The notes below the pieces were generated by a model. That model made no database searches. It was not told where the DNA came from and worked only from the letters and a program-made list of their open reading frames with translations. Below, in pieces: positions 23,483-32,586 of a stretch of 49,225 bases of DNA. The position numbers and the translations under genes were made by a program. The stretch spans positions 1 to 49,225 of the forward strand of contig NZ_LAVL01000057.1 of NCBI RefSeq assembly GCF_001083785.1, in the 5' to 3' direction. Numbering within the stretch: the stretch's first letter is position 1; the number at the start of each line of letters is the position of its first letter. This DNA comes from Nonomuraea sp. SBT364 (GTDB lineage Bacteria > Actinomycetota > Actinomycetes > Streptosporangiales > Streptosporangiaceae).

Positions 23483-24550
23483 ATGGCGAAGTTCGTGGTG
23501 ACTCCTTCCAGCGAGGAGCAGCGTGCGGCATGGACGGGCGGGACGATCCCCGAGGTGGAGCGGGTGCGGCCGGGCCTGTGGTCGGTGCCGGTGCCCATCC
23601 CGATCAACCCGCTGCGCTACGTCCTGGTGTACGTGCTCGAATGCGACGACGGCGTGGCCGTCGTGGACGCCGGGTGGAACACCGACGAGGCGTACGACGC
23701 GCTGGTCGCCGGGCTCGCCGTGGCCGGCTACGCGATCACCGACGTGAAGGCGGTGCTGGTCACCCACATCCACCCCGACCACTACGGCCTGGCCGGGCGC
23801 GTCCGCGAGGCGTCCGGCGCCTGGATCGGGCTGCATCCCGCCGACGCCGGACTGGTGCGCGAGCGCTACGACGACGACGCCATCGGGTCGCTGGTCGCCC
23901 GGGAGCGCGCGCTGCTCGTGCGCTGCGGCGTGCCCGCGGCCACCCTGGACGAGCTGGCCGGCGCGTCCATGATGATCAGGCACATGGTGTCGATGGCCAA
24001 GCCCGACCGGCTCATCGAGGACGGCGACCGGCTCGACCTGCCCGGCTGGGACCTGCGGGCGCTGTGGACGCCTGGGCACTCGCCAGGGCACCTGTGTTTC
24101 ACCTCGCCGTCCAGGAAGCTGCTGTTCTCCGGAGATCACGTGCTGGCCAGGATCACGCCGATCGTCGCGGTGCACCCGCAGTCGGGGCCGAACCCGCTGG
24201 CCGACTACCTCGGCGCGCTGGCCGCGGTGCGTGACCTGGACGTGGAGGAGGTGCTGCCCGCCCACGAGTACCGGTTCCTGGAGCTGGCCGGGCGGGTGGA
24301 TCACGTGATGGCCCACCACGCCGAGCGGCTGGCCGAGATCGAGCAGGTGCTCGGCGTGTCCGGCGGCGTGAGCTGCTGGGAGGTGGCGACCCGGCTGACA
24401 TGGTCGCGGCCGTGGGAGTCGATCCCGCCGTTCATGCGCCGCGCGGCCAACAACGAGACGCTGGCCCACCTGGTGTGGCTGGAGGCCCGGGGCCGGGCCA
24501 GGCGGGAGCAGGGGGAGCCGGACCTCTGGGTGGCTCCGCTCAGCGGGTGA
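23483..24550 (+). CDS. Metallo-beta-lactamase fold hydrolase
   Basis: 355 residues from ATG 23483, 46 bp from the divergent GST gene. Metal site T-H95-I-H97-P-D99-H100, then T-P-G-H-S-P-G-H, S-G-D-H and P-A-H-E-Y: a complete dinuclear MBL set. The C-terminal helical extension (about 275-355), with W-E-S-I-P-P-F-M-R-R-A-A-N-N-E-T, resembles that of lactonase/thioesterase-like MBL proteins. Substrate unknown. The last 11 nt overlap the convergent esterase gene. Confidence 0.85.
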   Translation: MAKFVVTPSSEEQRAAWTGGTIPEVERVRPGLWSVPVPIPINPLRYVLVYVLECDDGVAVVDAGWNTDEAYDALVAGLAVAGYAITDVKAVLVTHIHPDHYGLAGRVREASGAWIGLHPADAGLVRERYDDDAIGSLVARERALLVRCGVPAATLDELAGASMMIRHMVSMAKPDRLIEDGDRLDLPGWDLRALWTPGHSPGHLCFTSPSRKLLFSGDHVLARITPIVAVHPQSGPNPLADYLGALAAVRDLDVEEVLPAHEYRFLELAGRVDHVMAHHAERLAEIEQVLGVSGGVSCWEVATRLTWSRPWESIPPFMRRAANNETLAHLVWLEARGRARREQGEPDLWVAPLSG

Positions 24551-26078
24551 GCCCCGCCCAGAACCCGTAGGCGTGGTCGCGCTCGAACGCCGCGCGCTTC
24601 CACGTCCCCGCGGTGAGCGAGCGCACGTGCCGGTCCCGCTCGCCGAACCGAGGCCAGCCCGGGTCGCCGGAGGCCGCGAACCGCACCCAGGAGCCGATGA
24701 TCCGCCCGGCGAGCCGCTCCTGCCGGGGCGGCAGCTTCTCGAACAGCTTCAGGTCGAACAGGTACGGCAGCTCCGCCATGTGCTGGGCGCGCACCGGGAA
24801 GCTGGTGGCGGGGTAGCCGGCGAACCAGGGCGTGTCCTTCTCGGCGAACTCGTACATCCGGGTGGGCGTCCAGCGTGACAGCAGCCGGGCGGTGTCGAGC
24901 GTGGGCGTCGCCCAGGCGTGGTCGGTACGCACGGCGGCCAGGGCCTCCCCGGCCGAACCGTAGGCCCGCAGCGGGTAGCGCTTCAGCACAGCGGCGGCGT
25001 CGGCGCCGAACTCCTTGCGGATCGCGGGCTCGTATTCACCGGCCCGCATCGGGCGGCCGCCGGGGGCCAGTTCCTGGCCGGCGATCATGCCGCGTTCCTC
25101 GTCGTGGTTGACGCCGACCAGCACCGGGACGCGGTTGAACCGGCCGCTGCGCAGGGCCTGCGCGGGGGTGCGGGGCAGCAGGCCGGTGCCCGCCACCGGG
25201 CGCGGCTCGACGAAGGCGCCGTAGGCGGCCAGCAGCTTGGCCGCCGGCACCGCGCGCAGGCACGCCGCCACGTCGCCTGCCTCGTCGCAGGCCACCTGCT
25301 TGATCACCCTGGCGCTCTCGGCCTCGGCGTCGGCCCGGGTCCGCGAGCCGCCCGTGGCGCACGGGGCGCTCTGCACGATCGCCCGGTGGAACAGGCCCTT
25401 GGACGCGGGTGAAACCAGGTGCCCGCAGACCGCGTAGCCGCCGCCCGACTGGCCCATGATCGTCACGTTGCCGGGGTCGCCACCGAACGCGGCGATGTTC
25501 GCGCGGACCCAGCGCAGCGCGGCCTGCTGGTCCTCCAGCCCGAAGCCGCCCGACCCGCCCAGCGCCGGGGAGGTGAGGAAGCCCATCACGCCCAGCCGGT
25601 AGTTCATCGACACGACCACGGCTCCGGCAGAGGCGAGCCGCGCGGGACCGTACATGTCGCCCGTGCCGTACATGAGGCTGCCGCCGTGGATCCACACGAT
25701 GACGGGCAGCTTGGTCTTGACCCGGGCCGGTGTGGTGACGTCGAGGTAGAGGCAGTCCTCGTTCTCGCTGGGCACGCCGATCGGGTAGCCGGTGGGCTGG
25801 GCGCAGGCCGCGCCGGACTCGGTGGCGTCGCGCACCCCGGTCCACGGCGCGGCGGGCCGGGGCGAGGTCCAGCGCAGGTCGCCGACGGGCGGCGCGGCGT
25901 ACGGGATGCCCCGGAAGGCGCGCACGCCGTCCGCGGCCGATCCGCGGAGTTCGCCGGAGGCCGTGGTGACCACCTCGGGGCCGGTCGCGGCGGCGGGGAT
26001 GGCGGACACGGCGGGGATCGCCGTGGCGAGCAGACCGGCCGCCAGCAGTCCTGCGAGCCGTCCGTAAGCGGGGTTCAT
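24540..26078 (-). CDS. Secreted type-B carboxylesterase
   Basis: 512 residues. Signal peptide about 1-32. F-R-G-I-P-Y-A-A-P-P-V-G-D-L-R-W, E-D-C-L-Y-L-D-V and oxyanion W-I-H-G-G (129-133) are family hallmarks. Nucleophile elbow G-Q-S211-G-G-G replaces the usual G-E-S-A-G. Candidate acid N-H-D-E-E and histidine R-A-Q-H-M-A-E-L-P-Y are present. Acts on carboxylic esters outside the cell. Divergent from the TetR gene at 26180, which probably controls it through the palindrome between them. Confidence 0.9.
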   Translation of the reverse strand: MNPAYGRLAGLLAAGLLATAIPAVSAIPAAATGPEVVTTASGELRGSAADGVRAFRGIPYAAPPVGDLRWTSPRPAAPWTGVRDATESGAACAQPTGYPIGVPSENEDCLYLDVTTPARVKTKLPVIVWIHGGSLMYGTGDMYGPARLASAGAVVVSMNYRLGVMGFLTSPALGGSGGFGLEDQQAALRWVRANIAAFGGDPGNVTIMGQSGGGYAVCGHLVSPASKGLFHRAIVQSAPCATGGSRTRADAEAESARVIKQVACDEAGDVAACLRAVPAAKLLAAYGAFVEPRPVAGTGLLPRTPAQALRSGRFNRVPVLVGVNHDEERGMIAGQELAPGGRPMRAGEYEPAIRKEFGADAAAVLKRYPLRAYGSAGEALAAVRTDHAWATPTLDTARLLSRWTPTRMYEFAEKDTPWFAGYPATSFPVRAQHMAELPYLFDLKLFEKLPPRQERLAGRIIGSWVRFAASGDPGWPRFGERDRHVRSLTAGTWKRAAFERDHAYGFWAGLTR

Positions 26079-26131
26079 CTGGGTGTTTCTCCGTCTCGTC
26101 GTGATCTGGAAGGGACCGTACGAGAATTTGG

Positions 26132-26165
26132 GCGAACGCGCAAGTCGATCGCCTAAGGCGTTCGC
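26132..26165. promoter_or_regulatory. 34-bp palindromic operator between esterase and TetR genes
   Basis: GCGAACGC (26132-26139) and GCGTTCGC (26158-26165) are perfect arms; CGATCG (26146-26151) sits exactly at the centre, and AG/CT positions between are also symmetric. It lies just before the ribosome site of the TetR gene. Self-encoded TetR repressors typically bind such elements. Confidence 0.7.
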
Positions 26166-26179
26166 ATGAGGAGCTTGGT

Positions 26180-26764
26180 ATGCTGCGCCGCATGGGGAAC
26201 CGTGAAGATCTGCTCGCCGGGGCCAAGCGGTGCCTGCGCGAGAAGGGTTACGACCGCACCAGCGTGCGCGACATCGCCTCCGCCGCCGGCGTCAGCATGG
26301 CCGCCATCGGCTACCACTACGGGTCGCGGGAGGCGCTGCTCAACAAGGCGCTGTTCGAGATCCTCGACGAGTGGGGCGACGCCATGGGGCGCGCGCTCGT
26401 GCCGGAGTCCGGCGGCCCGGCGGTCGCGCACTACGAGCGCATGTGGGAAGGCCTGCTCGCCGACTTCAAGGCCCATCCGGACCTGTGGCTGGCCTCGATC
26501 GAGCTGTTCATGCAGGCCCAGCGTCAGCCCGAGTTGCGCCCGACGCTGGCCGAGGGCACCCGGCAGGGGCGCGCCGGGATGGCGGCGATCTTGGACAGCG
26601 TGCCGGAAGGCGAGGTGTCCGAGCGTTCCGCGCGCACGCTGGGCACCGTGCAGGTCGCGCTGATGACCGGCGTCATGGTGCAGTGCCTGAGCGATCCCGA
26701 CAGCGCGCCCACCGCCGCCGAGGTGCTCGACGGGTTGCGGGCGGTCGCCAAGCTGCTCGGCTGA
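26180..26764 (+). CDS. TetR-family transcriptional regulator
   Basis: 194 residues from ATG 26180 with GAGGAG seven nt upstream (ATG 26192 is an alternative). HTH at about 10-55: G-Y-D-R-T-S-V-R-D-I-A-S-A-A-G-V-S-M-A-A-I-G-Y-H-Y-G-S-R-E-A-L-L. Helical ligand domain follows. Divergent from the esterase; 61 bp before the SDR gene, which has its own -10-like TAGAAT. Confidence 0.92.
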   Translation: MLRRMGNREDLLAGAKRCLREKGYDRTSVRDIASAAGVSMAAIGYHYGSREALLNKALFEILDEWGDAMGRALVPESGGPAVAHYERMWEGLLADFKAHPDLWLASIELFMQAQRQPELRPTLAEGTRQGRAGMAAILDSVPEGEVSERSARTLGTVQVALMTGVMVQCLSDPDSAPTAAEVLDGLRAVAKLLG

Positions 26765-26825
26765 ACGCCCGGGTTCGGGTTATGGTGCTCGTACTAGAAT
26801 GTTGTTCTCCTGCGATGGAGGTTCG

Positions 26826-27698
26826 ATGCTTCGGTTCGATGACAGGGTCGCGATCGTCACGGGGGCCGGGCACGGCCTCGGCCGCTCGCACGCCCTCCTG
26901 CTGGCGGAGCGGGGCGCCAAGGTCGTCGTCAACGATCTCGGCGGCGCCCTCGACGGCACCGGCGCCTCCACCGGCCCGGCCGCCGACGTGGTCGAGCTGA
27001 TCACCAAGAACGGCGGCCAGGCCGTCGCCAGCACCGACAACGTCGCCACCCCCGAAGGGGCCAGGGCGATCGCGCAGGCGGCCGTCGACGCGTTCGGGAA
27101 GATCGACATCGTCGTCAACAACGCCGGCATCCTGCGGGACAAGTCGTTCGGCAAGATGACGGTCGAGGACTTCGACAACGTGCTCGCCGTGCACGTACGC
27201 GGCTCCTACCTGGTCAGCCAGGCGGCCTACCCGTTCATGAAGGAGGCCGGCTACGGGCGGATCGTCAACACCTCCAGCCCGGCCGGCCTGTTCGGCAACT
27301 TCGGCCAGGCCAACTACTCCACCGCCAAGATGGGCCTGGTCGGGCTCACCAAGACGCTCGGCATCGAAGGTGCGCGCAGCGGCATCAAGGCCAACGCCAT
27401 CGCTCCGATCGCCTGGACGCGGATGACCGAGGCGCTGCTGCCCGCCGAGTTCGAGGCCAAGTTCACGCCCGAGCGGGTCAGCGCGCTCGTCGCCTACCTG
27501 GTGCACGACTCGTGCGAGGCGAGTGGCGAGGTCTTCAGCGTGGGCGGCGGGCGGGTGGCGCGGGTGTTCGTGGCCGAGGGGCCCGGCTGGAAGGCCGACG
27601 ACCTCACGCCGGAGGCGCTGGCGGACAACTGGTCGTCCGTCATGGCCGAGCAGCCGTACGTCCTCACGGCGGCGGACTCGATGAAGGCGATGCTCTAG
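26826..27698 (+). CDS. Short-chain dehydrogenase, MFE-2-like 3-hydroxyacyl-CoA dehydrogenase type
   Basis: 290 residues from ATG 26826 with GGAGG. T-G-A-G-H-G-L-G-R (12-20) binds NAD(P), N99-A-G, S150/S151, Y164-S-T-A-K168 form the active site. N-D-L-G-G after strand 2 and I-L-R-D-K-S-F follow the pattern of the dehydrogenase domain of peroxisomal multifunctional enzyme 2, which oxidises (R)-3-hydroxyacyl-CoA. A beta-oxidation or steroid side-chain role is likely but not specific. Confidence 0.88.
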   Translation: MLRFDDRVAIVTGAGHGLGRSHALLLAERGAKVVVNDLGGALDGTGASTGPAADVVELITKNGGQAVASTDNVATPEGARAIAQAAVDAFGKIDIVVNNAGILRDKSFGKMTVEDFDNVLAVHVRGSYLVSQAAYPFMKEAGYGRIVNTSSPAGLFGNFGQANYSTAKMGLVGLTKTLGIEGARSGIKANAIAPIAWTRMTEALLPAEFEAKFTPERVSALVAYLVHDSCEASGEVFSVGGGRVARVFVAEGPGWKADDLTPEALADNWSSVMAEQPYVLTAADSMKAML

Positions 27699-27713
27699 AC
27701 GCAGGCGCACCGG

Positions 27714-27746
27714 GGGCACCGACCGAACGAGTCGGTGCCCTGTTTT
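27714..27746 (+). terminator. Rho-independent terminator after SDR
   Basis: GGGCACCGAC (27714-27723) / GTCGGTGCCC (27731-27740), 7-nt loop, then TGTTTT. The T-run makes it the most classical terminator of the window. Confidence 0.92.
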
Positions 27747-27812
27747 ATGCCCAAAAATCGGGCTTTGTTCGATCATCGGCGAAAGTGGGGCGAGTTTGGG
27801 CGGCTCGCACTC

Positions 27813-27841
27813 TTGAATTGCCGGATGAGTGATCTTATTGT
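27813..27841 (+). promoter_or_regulatory. Leaderless promoter of the sugar operon
   Basis: TTGAAT (27813-27818), 17-bp spacer, TATTGT (27836-27841), then exactly six bases to ATG 27848. No ribosome site exists, so the ROK message should be leaderless. CACTC (27808-27812) and GAGTG (27827-27831) form an inverted repeat across the -35, a candidate ROK operator. Confidence 0.7.
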
Positions 27842-27847
27842 CGCGAC

Positions 27848-29005
27848 ATGACCCCCACTCCGGGCTCGCCCGGCGATGTCCTGACGCTGATCAGCGCAGG
27901 ATCCGCGACGACCCGTTCCGACCTCGCCCGGCTCACCGGGCTGGCTCGATCCACGATCTCCCAGCGCGTCGACGCGCTGATCGAGCGCGGTTTGGTCGAG
28001 GAGACCGAGAGCGGCGAGTCGACCGGCGGACGCCCGCCCCGCCAGCTCCGCCTGCACACCGAGGAGCACGCTTTCGCCGGCGTCGATCTGGGCGCCACGC
28101 ACTGCCGCATCGCCCTGATGGACATCTCCGGCGACGTGCTGGCCGAGTGCGAGGACTCGCTGCTGATCGGCGACGGCCCCGACAGCGTGCTGGCGCACGT
28201 CGACAGCCGGCTCGAACGGCTGCTCGCCGAGGCCGGCCGGCCCAGGGCGGCGCTGCGGGCCATCGGGATGGGAGTGCCCGGCCCCGTCGAGTTCGCCACC
28301 GGGCGGCCCAACAACCCGCCGATCATGCCGGGCTGGAACGAGTACCCGATCCCCGAATACTTCGGCGGCACCGCCGTCCTGGTGGACAACGACGTCAACG
28401 TGATGGCACTCGGCGAGCACCGCAACGCCTTCGGCGACATTCGCCACCTGCTGTTCGTCAAGGTCGGCACCGGCATCGGCTGCGGCATCGTGGCCGAGGG
28501 CACCCTGCACAGGGGAGCGCAGGGGTCGGCCGGCGACATCGGCCACATCCGGGTCAGCGGCCACGACGAGGCCGGCTGCCGCTGCGGCAACAGCGCCTGC
28601 CTGGAGGCCGTCGCCGGCGGCGCCGCCGTGGCGCGCCGGCTCACCGAACTGGGCGTCCCCGCCGAGTCGGGGGCCGACGTCGTCGCGCTCGTCCAGGCGG
28701 GCAACACCCAGGCGCTGCGGCTCGTCAGAGAGGCCGGCCGGCTCATCGGCGAGGTGCTGGCCAGCCTGGTCAACTTCTTCAACCCCCAGGTCATCGTCAT
28801 CGGCGGCGCCCTGTCGCGGGTCCACGAGCACCTGCTCGCCGGCATCAGGGAGACCGTCTACCGGCGCTCACTGCCGCTGGCCACCCACCACCTGTCGATC
28901 GTGCCGAGCCGCATGGGGATCAACGCCGCCGCACTGGGCGCCGGGATCCTCGCGATCGAGCACTACCTGTCCCCGGACAACATCAACCGCATCGTCAACG
29001 CCTGA
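27848..29005 (+). CDS. ROK-family transcriptional regulator
   Basis: 385 residues. N-terminal winged helix (about 8-60: T-R-S-D-L-A-R-L-T-G-L-A-R-S-T-I-S-Q-R-V), then a ROK sugar-kinase fold: G-V-D-L-G-A-T, L-V-D-N-D-V-N-V and zinc motif C-R-C-G-N-S-A-C-L-E. It opens the ABC operon and is presumably its sugar-responsive repressor. Confidence 0.92.
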   Translation: MTPTPGSPGDVLTLISAGSATTRSDLARLTGLARSTISQRVDALIERGLVEETESGESTGGRPPRQLRLHTEEHAFAGVDLGATHCRIALMDISGDVLAECEDSLLIGDGPDSVLAHVDSRLERLLAEAGRPRAALRAIGMGVPGPVEFATGRPNNPPIMPGWNEYPIPEYFGGTAVLVDNDVNVMALGEHRNAFGDIRHLLFVKVGTGIGCGIVAEGTLHRGAQGSAGDIGHIRVSGHDEAGCRCGNSACLEAVAGGAAVARRLTELGVPAESGADVVALVQAGNTQALRLVREAGRLIGEVLASLVNFFNPQVIVIGGALSRVHEHLLAGIRETVYRRSLPLATHHLSIVPSRMGINAAALGAGILAIEHYLSPDNINRIVNA

Positions 29006-29016
29006 AAGGGAGCCGG

Positions 29017-30504
29017 ATGCTCGTCATGAGGGGAATCGTCAAGCAGTTCCCCGGCGTGCGCGCGCTGGACGGGGTGGACCTGGACGTGCGCGCGGGCGAG
29101 GTGCACTGCCTGCTCGGCCAGAACGGCGCCGGCAAGTCCACGCTGATCAAGGTACTGGCCGGCGTCCACCAGCCGGACGAGGGCACCGTCGAGTTCAACG
29201 GCGCGCAGGTGCGCCCGTCGAGCCCGATGGACGCCATCCGGCTCGGCTTCGCCACCATCTACCAGGAGCTCGACCTGGTCGACGGGCTGAGCGTGGCCGA
29301 CAACATCTTCCTCGGCCACGAGCACGCCCGCCTCGGCTTCGTCAACACCGGAGCCGGCCACCGGGCCACCCGCGAGGTGCTGGAACGGCTCGGCCACGGC
29401 GAGATCCGCCCGTCCACCGAGGTCGGCAGGCTCTCACCGGCGGCCAAACAGGTCGTCTCGATGGCCAGGGCGCTCTCGCACGACGCCCGCCTGATCATCA
29501 TGGACGAGCCGTCGGCCGCGCTGGCGCACGACGAGGTGGCCAACCTGTTCCGGATCATCCGCGAACTCACCGCCCAGGGCGTGGCCGTCGTCTACATCTC
29601 GCACCGGCTGGAGGAGATCCGCGAGATCGGCGACCGCGTGACCGTGCTCAAGGACGGCCGCACCGTCGCCGTCGGCCTGCCCGCGCGCGACACCCCCACC
29701 TCGCAGATCGTCTCCCTGATGACCGGCAGGAACGTCGAGTACGTCTTCCCGCCCCGCGCGGCCCGGCCACCCGGCGACAAGGTGCTCGACGTCGAGCACC
29801 TGACCTCGCCCGGCGCCTTCCGCGACGTGAGCTTCGCCGTCCGCGCCGGCGAGATCGTCGGCCTGGCCGGCCTGGTCGGCTCCGGCCGCTCGGAGATCCT
29901 GGAAGCGGTGTACGGCGCCCGCCCCGCCTCGGGCAAGGTCGTGCTCGCCGGGCGGCAGGTGCGGCGCGGCGGCGTCGTCAAGACCGTGCGCCAGGGCATG
30001 GGCCTGGCGCCCGAGGAGCGCAAGGCCCAGGCCCTGCTCCTGGACCAGAGCGTCACCGCCAACATCACGCTGGGCAGCCTGCCGGGCTTCGCCAAGTTCG
30101 GCTGGATGAACCGGGGCCGCGAGCGCGCCGAGGCCGAGCGGCTGGTCAAGGCGCTCGACATCCGCCCGCCCGACCCCGAGCGGCCGATCAGGACCCTGTC
30201 CGGAGGCAACCAGCAGAAGGCGGTGCTGGCCCGCTGGCTGCTCGGCAGCCGCCGGCTCCTCCTGCTCGACGAGCCGACCAGGGGCGTCGACGTGGGAGCC
30301 AGGGCGGAGCTGTACGCGGTCATCCGCGACCTGGCGGACCAGGGCATCGGCGTGCTGCTGGTGTCCAGCGAGGTGCCCGAGGTCCTCGGCCTGGCCGATC
30401 GCGTGCTGGTGGTGCGCGAGGGATCGGTCATCCACGAGGGCGACGCCGGAGAACTCGACGAGCACCGCGTGCTCGACATGATCATGAATGGGAGAGCGGC
30501 CTGA
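29017..30504 (+). CDS. Sugar ABC transporter ATPase, two nucleotide-binding domains
   Basis: 495 residues from ATG 29017 with AAGGGAG upstream. NBD1: G-Q-N-G-A-G-K-S-T, signature L-S-P-A-A-K-Q, Walker B I-I-M-D-E-P. NBD2: weaker Walker A G-L-V-G-S-G-R-S-E, signature L-S-G-G-N-Q-Q-K, Walker B L-L-L-D-E-P-T-R-G-V-D-V-G. This is the RbsA/MglA/XylG class that energises one permease dimer. Overlaps the permease start by 1 nt. Confidence 0.95.
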   Translation: MLVMRGIVKQFPGVRALDGVDLDVRAGEVHCLLGQNGAGKSTLIKVLAGVHQPDEGTVEFNGAQVRPSSPMDAIRLGFATIYQELDLVDGLSVADNIFLGHEHARLGFVNTGAGHRATREVLERLGHGEIRPSTEVGRLSPAAKQVVSMARALSHDARLIIMDEPSAALAHDEVANLFRIIRELTAQGVAVVYISHRLEEIREIGDRVTVLKDGRTVAVGLPARDTPTSQIVSLMTGRNVEYVFPPRAARPPGDKVLDVEHLTSPGAFRDVSFAVRAGEIVGLAGLVGSGRSEILEAVYGARPASGKVVLAGRQVRRGGVVKTVRQGMGLAPEERKAQALLLDQSVTANITLGSLPGFAKFGWMNRGRERAEAERLVKALDIRPPDPERPIRTLSGGNQQKAVLARWLLGSRRLLLLDEPTRGVDVGARAELYAVIRDLADQGIGVLLVSSEVPEVLGLADRVLVVREGSVIHEGDAGELDEHRVLDMIMNGRAA

Positions 30505-31523
30505 TGAGCGACGCCCGAAGACCGCCGGCGGCGGTCCCCGACACAGGCGGTGCCGCGCCACCACCGGCCCGCGCCACGCTGAACGCCCTGACCGGGGCCC
30601 GGCATCTCGGCCTGCTGGTGGCGATCGGCCTGCTCGTCGTCGTCGGCCTGGTCACCCGGCCGGAGAACTTCGCCTCCGCCTCCAACCTCGTCAGCATCCT
30701 GTCCCTGGCCGCCACGATCGGCGTGATCACCGTCGGCGCCACCTTCGTGATCATCGGCGGCGGCATCGACCTGTCGGTCGGCGCGATCATGGCTCTGGCG
30801 TCGGTGTGGGCGACCACGGTCGCCACCCAGGAGTTCGGGCCGGTCGTCATGGCGATCTGCGCCATCCTCGTCGGCACCGGGACCGGGCTCGTCAACGGGT
30901 GGCTCATCGCCTACGGGCGGCTCGTGCCGTTCATCGCCACCCTGGCCATGCTGGTGGCGGCGCGCGGCCTGGCGCAGCGCATGTCCGACCGCAAGACCCA
31001 GCTCATCGACGGCGAAGGCGCCATCGCCGCCCTGTCGACCAGCCGGGTCCTCGGCATCCCGCTGCTCGTCTACATCTTCGCGCTGGTCGTGGTGCTCGGC
31101 TGGATCCTGCTCAACCGCACCACCTTCGGCCGCCGCACCTACGCCGTCGGCGGCAACCCGGAAGCCGCCAGGCTCGCCGGCATCGACGTCCGCCGCCACA
31201 CGATGCTGCTCTACGCCCTGTCCGGGCTCTGCTGCGGCATCGCGGCCATCCTGATCATGGCTCGGACCACGACAGGCTCGTCCACCCACGGCGACCTGTA
31301 CGAGCTCGACGCCATCGCCGCCGTCATCATCGGCGGCACCCTGCTCACCGGCGGCCGCGGCACGATCGTCGGCTCGATCCTGGGCCTGCTCATCTTCACG
31401 CTCATCACGAACCTGTTCATCCTCAACGGCCTCAACACCAGCGACCAGCTGATCGCCAAGGGCCTGATCATCGTCGTCGCCGTCCTTCTCCAGCGGCGAA
31501 ATCTGAAGGAGAGAGCACCATGA
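30504..31523 (+). CDS. Sugar ABC transporter permease (RbsC type)
   Basis: 339 residues, 8-10 membrane helices after a disordered Pro/Ala-rich N-terminus. G-G-G-I-D-L-S-V-G-A-I-M-A-L and A-V-G-G-N-P-E-A-A-R-L-A-G-I are family signatures of ribose/xylose/inositol-type permeases. Coupled by ATGA to the binding protein gene. Confidence 0.93.
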   Translation: MSDARRPPAAVPDTGGAAPPPARATLNALTGARHLGLLVAIGLLVVVGLVTRPENFASASNLVSILSLAATIGVITVGATFVIIGGGIDLSVGAIMALASVWATTVATQEFGPVVMAICAILVGTGTGLVNGWLIAYGRLVPFIATLAMLVAARGLAQRMSDRKTQLIDGEGAIAALSTSRVLGIPLLVYIFALVVVLGWILLNRTTFGRRTYAVGGNPEAARLAGIDVRRHTMLLYALSGLCCGIAAILIMARTTTGSSTHGDLYELDAIAAVIIGGTLLTGGRGTIVGSILGLLIFTLITNLFILNGLNTSDQLIAKGLIIVVAVLLQRRNLKERAP

Positions 31524-32575
31524 GCAACAACGTCGCGCGCAGGGGATTCCTGGTCGGCGGTCTCGGTGGCGCCGCGCTCTTAGCGGCGGGCTGCACCAGC
31601 AACGAGCCGGCGGCCTCGCCGACCACGGCCGCGCCGCAGCCGGCCCCGGCGGCGAGCGGCAACGACGAGCCCGGCGACAAGGTCGTCATCGGCTTCTCCG
31701 CGCCCGCCGCCGACCACGGCTGGATCGCCGCCATCGCCAAGAACGCCGAGGCCACCGCCAAGCAGTATCCGGACATCGAGTTCAAGCCCGTCGAGCCCAC
31801 CAACGACATCAACCAGCAGATCTCCGCCGTCGAGTCGCTCATCGCCGCCAAGGTGAACGCGCTGGTCATCCTGCCCAACGACGGCCAGCAGCTCAACCAG
31901 ATCGCGCTGCGCGCGACCGAGGCCGGCATCCCCGTCATCAACCTCGACCGCGTCTTCCCCGACAAGCTCGCCTACCGGACCTGGATCGGCGGCGACAACT
32001 ACGGCATGGGCGTGGCCGCCGGTCACCACATCGGCAAGGCGCTCAAGGACAAGGGCGTGTCGAACCCGGTCATCGTGGAGATCCAGGGCATCGCCACGCT
32101 CCCGCTCACCCAGGACCGCAGCAAGGGCTTCGAGGACGCGCTGAAGACGTACGGCTTCAGCGTGACGGCCAAGCAGGACGCCAAGTTCACCGTCGAGACC
32201 GGCAACCAGGTGGCGACGGGCCTGCTGCAGGCCCACAAGAAGATCGACGCGATGTGGAACCACGACGACGACCAGGGGGTCGGCGTGCTGGCCGCGATCA
32301 AGGAGGCGGGCCGCGACGAGTTCATCATGGTGGGCGGCGCGGGGTCGGCCAACGCCATGCGGGAGATCCAGTCGGGCTCGTCGGTGCTGCAGGCCACGGT
32401 CACCTACAGCCCCACGATGGCTTCCTCGGCCATCAAGCTGGCGCGCCTGATCGCCCAAGGCAAGGGCATGAGTGACCTCGTGGAGAACCAGGTTCCGCAG
32501 TCCATCACGCTCGCGTCCGAGACCATTACCAAGGAGAACGTCGAGCGATACCTGGAACTCGGCTTCGAATCCTGA
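31520..32575 (+). CDS. Sugar-binding lipoprotein of ABC transporter
   Basis: 351 residues. The N-terminus has twin arginines (A-R-R-G-F-L-V-G-G) and lipobox L-L-A-A-G-C, so it may be Tat-exported and lipid-anchored at Cys25. Periplasmic-binding-protein type-1 fold: V-V-I-G-F-S-A-P, L-V-I-L-P-N-D-G-Q, N-L-D-R-V, W-N-H-D-D-D-Q-G. Close to ribose/inositol-type binders; ligand not determinable. Confidence 0.93.
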   Translation: MSNNVARRGFLVGGLGGAALLAAGCTSNEPAASPTTAAPQPAPAASGNDEPGDKVVIGFSAPAADHGWIAAIAKNAEATAKQYPDIEFKPVEPTNDINQQISAVESLIAAKVNALVILPNDGQQLNQIALRATEAGIPVINLDRVFPDKLAYRTWIGGDNYGMGVAAGHHIGKALKDKGVSNPVIVEIQGIATLPLTQDRSKGFEDALKTYGFSVTAKQDAKFTVETGNQVATGLLQAHKKIDAMWNHDDDQGVGVLAAIKEAGRDEFIMVGGAGSANAMREIQSGSSVLQATVTYSPTMASSAIKLARLIAQGKGMSDLVENQVPQSITLASETITKENVERYLELGFES

Positions 32576-32586
32576 TCGGGGGTTGC

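Noticed and set aside
28870..30504. A single long fusion protein spanning ROK and ABC genes
   Set aside because: The frame from 27829 only becomes meaningful at ATG 29017; the preceding part is out of frame with the true ROK protein and is Arg/Pro-rich shadow sequence.
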